Shown here one piece after another: positions 7,639-14,976 of a stretch of 23,591 nucleotides of DNA. The position numbers and the translations under genes are program-made. This stretch comes from an uncultured Oscillospiraceae bacterium (GTDB taxonomy: Bacteria; Bacillota; Clostridia; Oscillospirales; Acutalibacteraceae). Location: assembly GCA_900543525.1 (NCBI GenBank), contig UQRS01000032.1, positions 1 through 23,591 on the forward strand. Direction: 5' to 3'. The notes below the pieces were generated by a model. It was not told the origin of the DNA, ran no database searches, and worked only from the letters and a program-made list of their open reading frames with translations. Position 1 is the first letter of the stretch. Each line of letters starts with the position of its first letter.

Positions 7639-8561
7639 GCCTCTCCTTTCAGCGCGGCGACGACAGCCGAAAGGCTTTCAGCGCTCTCCACCGCGTAGGT
7701 TTTAATATTTTTTGTAGTTTTGCGGATAAAGCCGGAGAGGGTTTTGCCCGGCCCGATCTCAATAACAGTGTCGATCCCGGCCGCCTCCATATACCGGACG
7801 GTATCCTCAAAAAAGACGCTGCTTTGCACCTGGCGCACCAGCATCTGCGGGATGGTCGCCCCATCCTCCAGCGGCCGGGCGGTCGCGTTGAAGATCACCG
7901 GAAATTCCATGGGAGAAAAGGCGGTTTCGAGGAACTTTTCCTCCAGCGCTTTGCCGGCCGGTGCCATCAGGGAGGTGTGGAAGGGGCCGCTGACCTTGAG
8001 CGGCACCGCCCGCTTCGCCCCGAGGGCGAGGGCGTCCTGCGCCGCCTTTTCGACCGCGGCGGCCTCCCCCGCGATGACCATCTGGCCGGGGCAGTTATAG
8101 TTGGCAATCTGCACCACGCCAAGCTCGGCGGCCGCGTCGCAGGCGGCCTGCAGCCTCTCCCGCTCGAGGCCGAGAATAGCCTGCATCCCGCAGGAAAGTC
8201 CCTGCACCGCCGTCTCCATCGCGCTGCCGCGGAAGGCGGCCAGAGAAATCACCGTCTCTGCATCGAAAACGCCGGCGGCGTAAAGGGCCGAATACTCCCC
8301 CAAGCTGAGGCCGGCGGCCATCTCGGGGCGAATCCCCTCGGCGTACAGCAGCTCGGTCACGCCGGCGGCAAAGGCCACCATGGCCGGCTGGGTGTTGGAG
8401 GTTTTGGCCAGCTCCTCCTCCGTCCCGTCAAAGCAGAGCGAGACGATCCTCTCCCCAGCCTTGTCAAAAACCTGACGGAAGGCGGGGAACGCCTCATACA
8501 AATCGCGGCCCATGCCGACGTGCTGGCTGCCCTGGCCGGCGTATACAAAAGCGATTTTCAT
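7635..8561 (-). CDS. fabD: malonyl-CoA:ACP transacylase FabD
   Basis: Moves malonyl groups from CoA to ACP, feeding elongation. 308 residues with the family start FVYAGQGSQHVGMG (5-18), nucleophile elbow GLSLGEYSAL with Ser86, Arg111 that holds the malonyl carboxylate, and His195 in GPFHTSLM. The elbow has Leu where E. coli has His; this variant occurs in Firmicutes FabD and does not imply loss of activity. Start and stop both overlap neighbours by ATGA (fabK before, fabG after), so fabK-fabD-fabG form a coupled block. Confidence 0.96.
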   Translation of the reverse strand: MKIAFVYAGQGSQHVGMGRDLYEAFPAFRQVFDKAGERIVSLCFDGTEEELAKTSNTQPAMVAFAAGVTELLYAEGIRPEMAAGLSLGEYSALYAAGVFDAETVISLAAFRGSAMETAVQGLSCGMQAILGLERERLQAACDAAAELGVVQIANYNCPGQMVIAGEAAAVEKAAQDALALGAKRAVPLKVSGPFHTSLMAPAGKALEEKFLETAFSPMEFPVIFNATARPLEDGATIPQMLVRQVQSSVFFEDTVRYMEAAGIDTVIEIGPGKTLSGFIRKTTKNIKTYAVESAESLSAVVAALKGEA

Positions 8562-9493
8562 CTTTCATCCTCCAATTTGGCAAGCGTGTCGAGATAACCG
8601 GCGTACAGCGCTTCAAAAATTTTGCGAACCGGCAAAATTTCATGCAGCTGACCGGCCACCTGTCCCGCCATAACCGACCCGGTCGAGGTATCGCCGTCAA
8701 AGACCGCGCGGCGAAGCCCTCCCAGCGTGAGTTTTTCCAGCGTCTCTTTATCCGCGCCGGCCTTTTCCTGCTTGATATATTCTCTGGCCATCTTGTTTTT
8801 GAGAACCCGCACCGGCACGCCGGCGCTCCGTCCGGTAACAACCGTGTCGTTGTCGCCGGCCTTCAAAATGGCGTTCTTGTAATTTTCATGAATCGGGCAC
8901 TCCTCACTGACCAGAAGGCAGGTGCCGACCTGCACGCCGACCGCTCCGAGGGCAAAGGCCGAAAGCAGCTGCCGCCCGTCCGCTATGCCGCCGGCCGCAA
9001 TCACCGGCACGTCGACCGCGTCAACCACCTGCGGCACCAGCGCCATGGTAGTCAGCTCTCCGACATGGCCGCCGCTCTCGGTTCCCTCGGCGATGACCAT
9101 GTCCGCCCCCTGTGAGACGACCCGTTTGGCCAGCGCGACCCCCGGAATGACCGGAATGACGAGGCTGCCGGCCTCCTTCCACATGGGGATATACTTGCCG
9201 GGATTGCCCGCGCCGGTGGTCACAACCGGGACCTTTTTGCGGGCGACCAACGCGGCCATCTCCTCCGCCTGGGGGTGCATCAGCATGATGTTGACCCCGA
9301 AAGGCTTGTCGGTCAACGACCGGCAGAGGTCGATATTCTCCTCCAGCGTTTCGAGGTTCATGCCGCCCGCCCCGACGAGGCCGAGGCCGCCGGCATTGCT
9401 GACGGCGGCGGCAAACCGGCCGGTGGCGATGTTGGCCATGCCGCCCTGGATAAAGGGGAATTCGATATTCAAAATTTCGTTCAGCCGTTTCAT
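8558..9493 (-). CDS. fabK: enoyl-ACP reductase II FabK (FMN-dependent)
   Basis: Carries out the last reduction of each elongation round using FMN and NAD(P)H. The 311-residue TIM-barrel protein belongs to the 2-nitropropane dioxygenase-like family. Support: start EFPFIQGGMANIATG (11-25), the FabK loop EGTESGGHVGELTTM with His143, and the phosphate-binding AAGGIADGRQ and GVQVGT segments. Its place between fabH and fabD matches fabK in Firmicutes clusters and separates it from nitronate monooxygenase. No FabI, FabL or FabV is seen, so this is probably the only enoyl reductase of the operon. Start ATG at 9493 follows GGAAAGGATG; 19 bp separate it from fabH. Confidence 0.95.
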   Translation of the reverse strand: MKRLNEILNIEFPFIQGGMANIATGRFAAAVSNAGGLGLVGAGGMNLETLEENIDLCRSLTDKPFGVNIMLMHPQAEEMAALVARKKVPVVTTGAGNPGKYIPMWKEAGSLVIPVIPGVALAKRVVSQGADMVIAEGTESGGHVGELTTMALVPQVVDAVDVPVIAAGGIADGRQLLSAFALGAVGVQVGTCLLVSEECPIHENYKNAILKAGDNDTVVTGRSAGVPVRVLKNKMAREYIKQEKAGADKETLEKLTLGGLRRAVFDGDTSTGSVMAGQVAGQLHEILPVRKIFEALYAGYLDTLAKLEDER

Positions 9494-9512
9494 ATGCTGT
9501 TCATCCTTTCCG

Positions 9513-10451
9513 CTACCATTCGAGGATGGCGCCGCCCCAGGTGAACCCGGCGCCGAAGCCGACGCAGAGGGTCTTTACACCCGGCTTTAAGAGGCCGGCC
9601 TCCCCCATCTCGTCCAGCGCGATGGGAATGCTGGCCGAGGAGGTGTTGCCGTACCGATCAAGGTTGATAAAGAATTTTTCCTGCGGAGCCTTCAGCTTTT
9701 TGGCCGCGCTGTCGATAATACGCTTGTTCGCCTGATGGCAGACGAAGTAGTCGATATCCGCGAGGGTAAGCCCGGATTTTTGAAGAAGCGCTTCCACCGT
9801 CTGGGGAATAATGCGGACGGCAAATTTAAACACCTCGCCGCCGTCCATCCGGATGAAGCGATCCTCGTCTCCTGCGCCGCCGCAGTAGAGGGGCACTGCG
9901 TTTCCGTCGCAGCCCAGCGCGGTGCAGAAGGCGCCGACCTCCCGCCGCTCAACCAGAGCGGCGCCCGCCCCGTCTCCAAAAAGGACGCAGGTTGACCGGT
10001 CACTCCAGTCGGTGGTTTTGGAGATCACTTCGCTCCCCACGATCAAGGCGTAAGGCCGCTCCTCCTGCAGCAAGAGGCCGTTTGCAACCTGCAAAGCGTA
10101 CAAAAAGCCGGAACAGGCGGCGTTCATATCGAAGGCCGGAATGTCGTGCGAAAGGCCGAGCGCCTTGGCCAGAAGGCAGGCAACCGCCGGCGTATAGTAA
10201 TCGGGCGTAAAGGTGGTCACGACCAGAGCGCCGATTTCCTCCGGCCGGACGGCCGCCTTCTCCAACGCGCGGGTGGCCGCCCCGATGGCGAGGTCGATGT
10301 TACGTTCCCCTTCGCAGATGTGGCGTTGTTTGATGCCGGTTCGGGTGGTGATCCACTCGTCATTGGTGTCGACCATCCGGCTGAGGTCGTCGTTGGTCAG
10401 AATTTTTTTTGGCAGGCAACGACCGGTTGCCTTGATATGCAGACCTTTCAC
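9513..10451 (-). CDS. fabH: 3-oxoacyl-ACP synthase III FabH
   Basis: Starts fatty-acid chains by joining an acyl-CoA primer to malonyl-ACP. 312 residues, normal length, with catalytic Cys113 (NAACSGFLYAL), His239 (VCHQANKRI) and Asn269 (YGNTSSASIPIAL). The FabH signature DEWITTRTGIKQRHI (31-45) is present. The start is GTG at 10451, eight bases after GGAAAGGAAG. It is separated from accA by 132 bp, the longest gap inside the acc-fab part. Primer choice (acetyl or branched) cannot be read from the sequence. Confidence 0.96.
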   Translation of the reverse strand: MKGLHIKATGRCLPKKILTNDDLSRMVDTNDEWITTRTGIKQRHICEGERNIDLAIGAATRALEKAAVRPEEIGALVVTTFTPDYYTPAVACLLAKALGLSHDIPAFDMNAACSGFLYALQVANGLLLQEERPYALIVGSEVISKTTDWSDRSTCVLFGDGAGAALVERREVGAFCTALGCDGNAVPLYCGGAGDEDRFIRMDGGEVFKFAVRIIPQTVEALLQKSGLTLADIDYFVCHQANKRIIDSAAKKLKAPQEKFFINLDRYGNTSSASIPIALDEMGEAGLLKPGVKTLCVGFGAGFTWGGAILEW

Positions 10452-10583
10452 ATTGGGTACTTCCTTTCCTGTAGCGCAAAAGCGGTAAATTTCCAGATGC
10501 CGCCGCTGTCCGGGAGGCCGGGCGTTCTTTCCTCCGCCTTTTTGGGAGGAGGCTATCTCCGCCTATTTCCCGGATAACGGAGA
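10452..10583 (-). other. accA-fabH spacer with several small hairpins
   Basis: The 132-bp spacer has a 7-bp stem ATCTCCG/CGGAGAT (10555-10584, touching the accA stop) and a CCTCC/GGAGG stem near 10530-10553. No U-tract follows either and no convincing promoter is visible. They could be RNA processing or stability sites between the acc and fab halves. Confidence 0.35.
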
Positions 10584-11546
10584 TTATATGCCCTCTTCCC
10601 GGCCGGCCGGCTCTCCCGCGCCGATGGCACGGAACTTTTTATAACGTCCGGCAGAGAGAGCTGCGCCGTTTTGCTTCATGAGCTTTTCCAGCTCCTCCCG
10701 CAGCGCGGCGTCGGTCACGGCAAAGACGGCCTTCGGGTCGCGCTGCGCCCCGCCGAGCGGTTCGGGCACAATGCGTTCGATAATCCCAAAATTATAGAGA
10801 TCCTGCGCCGTAAGCTTCATGACCTCGCAGGCCTCCCCCGCGCGGGAAGCGTCCTTCCATAAAATCGAGGCAAACCCCTCGGGCGAGAGGATGGAGTAGA
10901 CGGCGTTCTCCAGCATAATGACGCTGTTGGCAACGCCGAGCGCCAGCGCGCCGCCGCTGCTTCCCTCCCCCGTGACGACCGAGATGACCGGAATTTTCAG
11001 CATACTCATCTCGGCCAGGTTGCGGGCGATGGCCTCACTCTGGCCGTGCGCCTCCGCCTCCAGCCCGGGGTAAGCGCCGGGCGTGTCGATGAAGGTGATA
11101 ACCGGGCGGCCGAATTTCTCCGCCTGCTTCATCAGGCGAAGCGCCTTGCGATACCCCTCCGGCCCCGGCATACCGAAGTTGCAGGCCATATTCTCCTCCA
11201 GATTGCGGCCCTTGCGGTGGCCGATTACCGTTACCGGCTGCCCGTGGTAGAAGGCGATTCCGCCAAGGATGCTGCCATCCTCCCGGCAGAGGTGATCCCC
11301 CTTCAGCTCAAAGAAATCGTCAAACAGCGCGTCGATATAGGCCGTAATATTCGGCCTGTGTGGATGCCTTGCAAGATACACTTTATCCTCCGCCGTGGGA
11401 TGGCGAAGGGTGGCGAGCAGCTCGCCCCGGTCGCGGGTAAGCTGCCCGGCGCGAAGCCTGCTGGCCTCACTCTGATCATTAGGATCAATAGAGGCAAGCT
11501 CGGCCTCCAGCTCCCCAATCTTCTTTTCCACATCACGGAATTTCAT
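10584..11546 (-). CDS. accA: acetyl-CoA carboxylase carboxyltransferase subunit alpha AccA
   Basis: Alpha subunit of the carboxyltransferase, which with AccD moves CO2 from biotin on AccB to acetyl-CoA, giving malonyl-CoA. 320 residues, close to the 319 of E. coli. An N-terminal helical segment (EKKIGELEAELASID) leads into the crotonase-like core with RPNITAYIDALFDDFFELKG, GHRKGRNLEENM and the GEGSSGGALALG oxyanion region. ATG at 11546 overlaps the accD stop by ATGA, fitting equal synthesis of the two subunits. Confidence 0.96.
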   Translation of the reverse strand: MKFRDVEKKIGELEAELASIDPNDQSEASRLRAGQLTRDRGELLATLRHPTAEDKVYLARHPHRPNITAYIDALFDDFFELKGDHLCREDGSILGGIAFYHGQPVTVIGHRKGRNLEENMACNFGMPGPEGYRKALRLMKQAEKFGRPVITFIDTPGAYPGLEAEAHGQSEAIARNLAEMSMLKIPVISVVTGEGSSGGALALGVANSVIMLENAVYSILSPEGFASILWKDASRAGEACEVMKLTAQDLYNFGIIERIVPEPLGGAQRDPKAVFAVTDAALREELEKLMKQNGAALSAGRYKKFRAIGAGEPAGREEGI

Positions 11547-12433
11547 CGGATGACCCCCTTTCGGGCATGCAGCCGCAGCAGAAGAGAGAGGGTGCTGCGC
11601 AGCTGACTGCGCTCGACAATGCGATCGACAAAGCCGTGCGCCTCCAGATACTCCGACCGCTGGAAGTCCTCCGGCAGCTTCTGACCGATGGTCTGCTCAA
11701 TCACGCGGGGGCCGGCGAAGCCGATCAGCGCCCCCGGCTCGGCCAGCGTAATATCTCCAAGGCTGGCGAAGCTGGCGCTGACGCCGCCGGTCGTCGGGTG
11801 GGTAAAGCAGGAGATATAGAGGCCGCCCCCTTCATGAAAGCGGGCGATAGCCGCCGAGGTTTTGGCCATCTGCATCAGGGAGAAAATTCCCTCCTGCATG
11901 CGGGCGCCGCCGCTGGCCGAAAAGATAATCAGCGGCAGGTGCGATTTTGCGGCATGCTCGACCGCGCGGGTCAGCTTCTCCCCCACGGCGGCGCTCATGC
12001 TGCCCATCAGAAAGCGGCTGTCCATCACGGCAAATACCGCCTTCCGGCCGTCGATCTTGCCCGTAGCGGTCACGGTTGCCTCCGACAAGCCGGTTTTCTG
12101 CTTCAGCAGCGCAAGCTTTTCGGAATAGCCGGGAAATTTCAGCGGGTCTGCCGAGCGGACAATCCGGTTGATTTCATGAAAACTGCCCGAATCCAGCAGC
12201 GTGTTCAGCCGATAATAAGCCGGAATCGGGTGATGATACCCACACTTCGGACAAACATACAAGTTGGCCGAAAGCGCAGATTTTGTGTGTTCGCCGCCGC
12301 ACTCCGGGCATTTCATAAAAATCCCGTCGGGTGTCGCCGGCTTCTCCCTCCGGGGGGAGGAGGGCGACGCCTTATCCCGCAGGGATTTCAGGGCGGAGAG
12401 CATATCGCGTTTGCCTTTAAAAGGGTTTTCCAT
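11543..12433 (-). CDS. accD: acetyl-CoA carboxylase carboxyltransferase subunit beta AccD
   Basis: Beta subunit of the carboxyltransferase. The 296-residue protein has the AccD zinc ribbon (Cys42, Cys45, Cys61, Cys64; CPECGG and CPKCGY) and the crotonase-like core with MGSMSAAVGEKLTRA, SASGGARMQEG and GVSASFASLGDI. ATG at 12433 gives MENPFKGKRD, a plausible family start, but its ribosome site (AAAGGCGTGGG) is weak. The frame runs open to 12487 through a hydrophobic, unlikely stretch. It lies 69 bp after accC. The final four bases overlap accA. Confidence 0.94.
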   Translation of the reverse strand: MENPFKGKRDMLSALKSLRDKASPSSPRREKPATPDGIFMKCPECGGEHTKSALSANLYVCPKCGYHHPIPAYYRLNTLLDSGSFHEINRIVRSADPLKFPGYSEKLALLKQKTGLSEATVTATGKIDGRKAVFAVMDSRFLMGSMSAAVGEKLTRAVEHAAKSHLPLIIFSASGGARMQEGIFSLMQMAKTSAAIARFHEGGGLYISCFTHPTTGGVSASFASLGDITLAEPGALIGFAGPRVIEQTIGQKLPEDFQRSEYLEAHGFVDRIVERSQLRSTLSLLLRLHARKGVIR

Positions 12434-12502
12434 AAACACACCCACGCCTTTCGTCAAAATAAAAAGCAGCCGTACAAAAAGCCACACAAAAAAATCCGGA
12501 GG

Positions 12503-13873
12503 CTACACCTCGTCCGGCTCCCACCGGAGAATTTTGTCCAGATTCTTCTCCATAAATCCGGTAGTATAGTTTCCCTTGATAAAGTCGGGATGATACATAA
12601 TCAGATGATCCAGGTCTGCCGTGGTAGAAATACCGTCGATAATCAGCTCGCCCAGCGCGCGCCGCATCTTTCGAATGGCCTCCAGCCGGGTGGGCGCGTG
12701 GACGATCACCTTGGCCACCATCGAATCGTAAAACGGGCTGGTGGTATAGCCGTTATAAAGTGCCGAGTCGACCCGCACGCCGTTTCCTCCCGGAAAATGC
12801 AGGAACTCCACCTTTCCGGGGCAGGGGCGAAAGCCGTGCTTCGGATCCTCGGCATTGATGCGGCACTCGATCGCGTGGCCGCGCAGGACAATCTCCTCCT
12901 GCTTCCTGGAGATCGGCAGTCCCGCCGCAATGGAAATCTGCTCCTTGATCAAATCTATGCCGGTCACCATTTCGGTCACCGGGTGCTCGACCTGGATCCG
13001 GGTGTTCATTTCGATAAAATAATAGCTGCCATCCTCCGCCAGCACGAACTCAACCGTGCCGGCACTGGTATAGCCGGCCGCGCGGGCAGCCTCCACAGCG
13101 GCGGCGCCCATTCTCTCCCGCAGAGCGGGGGTCAGTGCGTGAGAAGGAGATTCCTCCAGCAGCTTCTGATTTTTGCGCTGGATCGAGCAGTCCCGCTCGC
13201 CCAGATGGATTATATTTCCACGTTTGTCCCCCAGAATCTGAAACTCGATATGCCGGGGATTTACAATCAGCTTTTCAACATACATTTCCCCGTCGCCAAA
13301 GCAGGCAATCGCCTCCGCCCGGGCGGCGTCAAAGGCCGGGATGACCTCCTCCGGCGTGCAGGCGCGGCGCATACCGCGTCCGCCGCCGCCGGCCGCCGCC
13401 TTAATCAGGACGGGACAGCCGATCTCCTCCGCAATTCTTCTGGCGTCGTCCGCCGTCTCCACCGCGCCGGAGGAGCCGGGCACCACCGGCACGCCGTGGC
13501 GGAGCATCAGCTGCCGGGCGGCCGCCTTATTCCCCATGGCGTCGATCACGTCGGAGGACGGCCCGATAAAGGTTATGTCGCACCGCTCGCACAGACGCGC
13601 AAACTCACTGTTCTCCGACAAAAAGCCGAAGCCGGGATGAATGGCCTCACATCCGGTATTCATCGCAGCAGCCAGAATATTTTTCATATTCAGATAGCTG
13701 TCGCCGGCCCTCGGCGGGCCGATGCAGACCGCCTGATCCGCGAGCTGAACATGCAGAGCGTCCGCGTCGGCCGTCGAGTAGACGGCCACCGGCTCAATCC
13801 CCATTTCATGACAGGCGCGGACAATGCGCACGGCAATCTCGCCCCGGTTGGCGATCAGGATTCGTTTGAACAT
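12503..13873 (-). CDS. accC: biotin carboxylase AccC
   Basis: ATP-dependent carboxylation of the biotin carried by AccB. 456 residues of the ATP-grasp fold. Start FKRILIANRGEIAVRI (2-17) is diagnostic. Lys116, Lys158, glycine loop AGGGGRGM (161-168), Glu275, Glu288, Arg292 and Glu296 (FIEMNTRIQVEHPVTE) correspond closely to the E. coli active-site positions. The ATG at 13873 follows GAGGG by eight bases and lies 10 bp after accB. The C-terminal half has the expected RINAEDP and TSPFYDSMVAK. It is a stand-alone subunit, not a fused pyruvate-type carboxylase. Confidence 0.97.
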   Translation of the reverse strand: MFKRILIANRGEIAVRIVRACHEMGIEPVAVYSTADADALHVQLADQAVCIGPPRAGDSYLNMKNILAAAMNTGCEAIHPGFGFLSENSEFARLCERCDITFIGPSSDVIDAMGNKAAARQLMLRHGVPVVPGSSGAVETADDARRIAEEIGCPVLIKAAAGGGGRGMRRACTPEEVIPAFDAARAEAIACFGDGEMYVEKLIVNPRHIEFQILGDKRGNIIHLGERDCSIQRKNQKLLEESPSHALTPALRERMGAAAVEAARAAGYTSAGTVEFVLAEDGSYYFIEMNTRIQVEHPVTEMVTGIDLIKEQISIAAGLPISRKQEEIVLRGHAIECRINAEDPKHGFRPCPGKVEFLHFPGGNGVRVDSALYNGYTTSPFYDSMVAKVIVHAPTRLEAIRKMRRALGELIIDGISTTADLDHLIMYHPDFIKGNYTTGFMEKNLDKILRWEPDEV

Positions 13874-13883
13874 AACGCAGCCC

Positions 13884-14309
13884 TCACTTCGCCCGGATGG
13901 AGAAAAGCGGCTGATCGAACTCCACCAGCGCGCCGTCCTCGACCAGAGCCGCCTCAATCACGCAGTCGCAGGGAGCCGGAATCTCATTCATCATCTTCAT
14001 CGCCTCGACCAGGCAGACCGTCTCCCCCTTTTTCACCGTCTGTCCCACGGCGACATAGGGCGCCGCGTCGGGAGCTGCGGCCTTATAGAAGGTACCGACC
14101 AGCGGGGATTTGATCTCCTCCCCCGAGGGAACCGGCGCGGCAGTTTCGACCGCCGCCGGCTTAGGGGCAGCGGGCTGCGCAGCAGGAACGGCCGGCGCGG
14201 CCGCTGCCTTCCCGAGCGAGAGGGAGAACTCTTCCGTCTCCAGCGAAAACTGGGACAGGGAGGACTCCTCAAACCGGCGCATCAACTCATAAACGGTATC
14301 GAGATTCAT
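13884..14309 (-). CDS. accB: biotin carboxyl carrier protein AccB
   Basis: Carries biotin between AccC and the AccAD carboxyltransferase. 141 residues: an N-terminal helical segment (1-33), a flexible Ala/Pro linker (about 35-62), then the biotinyl domain with the acceptor Lys105 in VEAMKMMNEI. Start ATG at 14309 follows AGAGG by eight bases. The reading frame stays open upstream, but only through the acpP terminator region. It is the first gene after the acpP terminator, so its level depends on read-through or an unseen promoter. No biotin ligase gene is in the window. Confidence 0.96.
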   Translation of the reverse strand: MNLDTVYELMRRFEESSLSQFSLETEEFSLSLGKAAAAPAVPAAQPAAPKPAAVETAAPVPSGEEIKSPLVGTFYKAAAPDAAPYVAVGQTVKKGETVCLVEAMKMMNEIPAPCDCVIEAALVEDGALVEFDQPLFSIRAK

Positions 14310-14396
14310 AAAATATACCTCTCTTAATCTACAAATAAAACGGCGCAAAAATGGCGCGGGCAAACCCCTCTCAAAACGCGCCGGGCAGAACCTGCA
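14310..14396 (-). other. accB leader downstream of the acpP terminator
   Basis: The leader has a GGCGCG/CGCGCC pairing option and a possible but poor promoter (TTGCCC, 17 bp, TTTTAT) ahead of accB. I do not regard the promoter as established. Confidence 0.25.
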
Positions 14397-14398
14397 AG

Positions 14399-14433
14399 AA
14401 AAAAGCCGACCGATCCAGCACGCATCGGTCGGC
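14399..14433 (-). terminator. strong internal terminator between acpP and accB
   Basis: On the minus strand a perfect 10-bp stem (GCCGACCGAT / ATCGGTCGGC, nine-base loop) is followed by six T, 14 bp after the acpP stop. It should end most transcripts after acpP and leave a smaller share for acc-fab genes, which fits the known need for abundant acyl carrier protein. Confidence 0.85.
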
Positions 14434-14446
14434 AAAGCAGACTTTT

Positions 14447-14668
14447 TTAAGCCTTTTCAAGATAACGCACAATGTCACCGACCGTCTTGAACTCAGCCAG
14501 CGCCTCATCCGGGATGGCCTTGCCAAAGGCATCCTCAATCGCCATATTCAGCTCAACCGCATCGAGCGAGTCGGCGCCGAGATCCTCGGACAGGCTGGCC
14601 TCCATCGTGACGTCGTTCATGTCGCAGTTCAGTGATTCAACAATAATGTCGCGCACCTTTTCAAACAT
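14447..14668 (-). CDS. acpP: acyl carrier protein AcpP
   Basis: Small acidic protein that carries growing acyl chains on phosphopantetheine. 73 residues, four-helix fold, with attachment Ser34 in LGADSLDAVEL (30-40). The start at 14668 is preferred over an ATG at 14686 because GGAGG sits eight bases before it and lies inside the would-be longer coding sequence. First gene of the operon, with its own terminator directly downstream. No phosphopantetheinyl transferase gene is nearby. Confidence 0.96.
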   Translation of the reverse strand: MFEKVRDIIVESLNCDMNDVTMEASLSEDLGADSLDAVELNMAIEDAFGKAIPDEALAEFKTVGDIVRYLEKA

Positions 14669-14733
14669 ACAGAATTCCTCCTTCATTCACAAAAGCCCTT
14701 GCACACCGAAACAAAATCAGGTTAGCAAAGAAT

Positions 14734-14761
14734 AATTAAAAAAATTTAACTTTTTTTAATT
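14734..14761. promoter_or_regulatory. AT-rich palindrome at the acpP start site, candidate operator
   Basis: Perfect 11-bp arms (AATTAAAAAAA / TTTTTTTAATT) around a six-base spacer begin about one base downstream of the predicted transcription start. A regulator bound here would block the promoter. The MarR-type protein at the operon end is the natural candidate; the match to known FabT sites is not clear, so this is inference. In RNA it could also form a weak A-U hairpin. Confidence 0.6.
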
Positions 14762-14768
14762 TACTGCT

Positions 14769-14796
14769 ATTCTACCAGATTATTCTCAAAAGTCAA
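14769..14796 (-). promoter_or_regulatory. promoter of the acpP-acc-fab operon
   Basis: On the minus strand TTGACT (14791-14796) and TAGAAT (14769-14774) are 16 bp apart, with an extended -10 TG one base before TAGAAT. Predicted start near 14762 gives a leader of about 94 nt to acpP. Confidence 0.8.
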
Positions 14797-14913
14797 GGGA
14801 AATCCCGAAAGCTTCATGACTTTTTTACAATTGCCCGGACAAGATGCGACCAGCCGCCGGTTTTCGGCTGCTTTGCGCGGGAGGGCGGAGGCGCGAATCC
14901 TCTTATTATGAAA

Positions 14914-14954
14914 GCAAAAAGAAAGCGGTGCGACCTTTGTAAGCGGCCGCACCG
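14914..14954 (-). terminator. intrinsic terminator of the ACT-DUF711 operon
   Basis: A 10-bp stem with one mismatch (14926-14935 with 14945-14954) starts 22 bp after the DUF711 stop and is followed by CTTTCTTTTTGC on the minus strand. It insulates the fatty-acid promoter 118 bp further on. Confidence 0.82.
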
Positions 14955-14976
14955 TTTTTGTCAGAAAGTTTTTCTG

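Noticed and set aside
8290..8320. FabD nucleophile elbow GLSLG in place of GHSLG
   Set aside because: The Ser, Arg and His catalytic residues are present and this variant is found in Firmicutes FabD, so it is not evidence of lost activity.
12434..12487. Longer AccD from a GTG at 12487
   Set aside because: It adds a hydrophobic stretch unlike any AccD N-terminus and has no ribosome site.
14669..14686. Longer AcpP from the ATG at 14686
   Set aside because: The GGAGG ribosome site for the ATG at 14668 lies inside this extension, and the shorter form has the usual ACP length.
14734..14761. AT palindrome before acpP as a terminator
   Set aside because: It begins at the predicted transcription start and has no GC in the stem, so an operator is more likely.
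14767..14952. 61-codon minus-strand open frame between DUF711 and acpP
   Set aside because: It covers the DUF711 terminator and the acpP promoter and has no family features.
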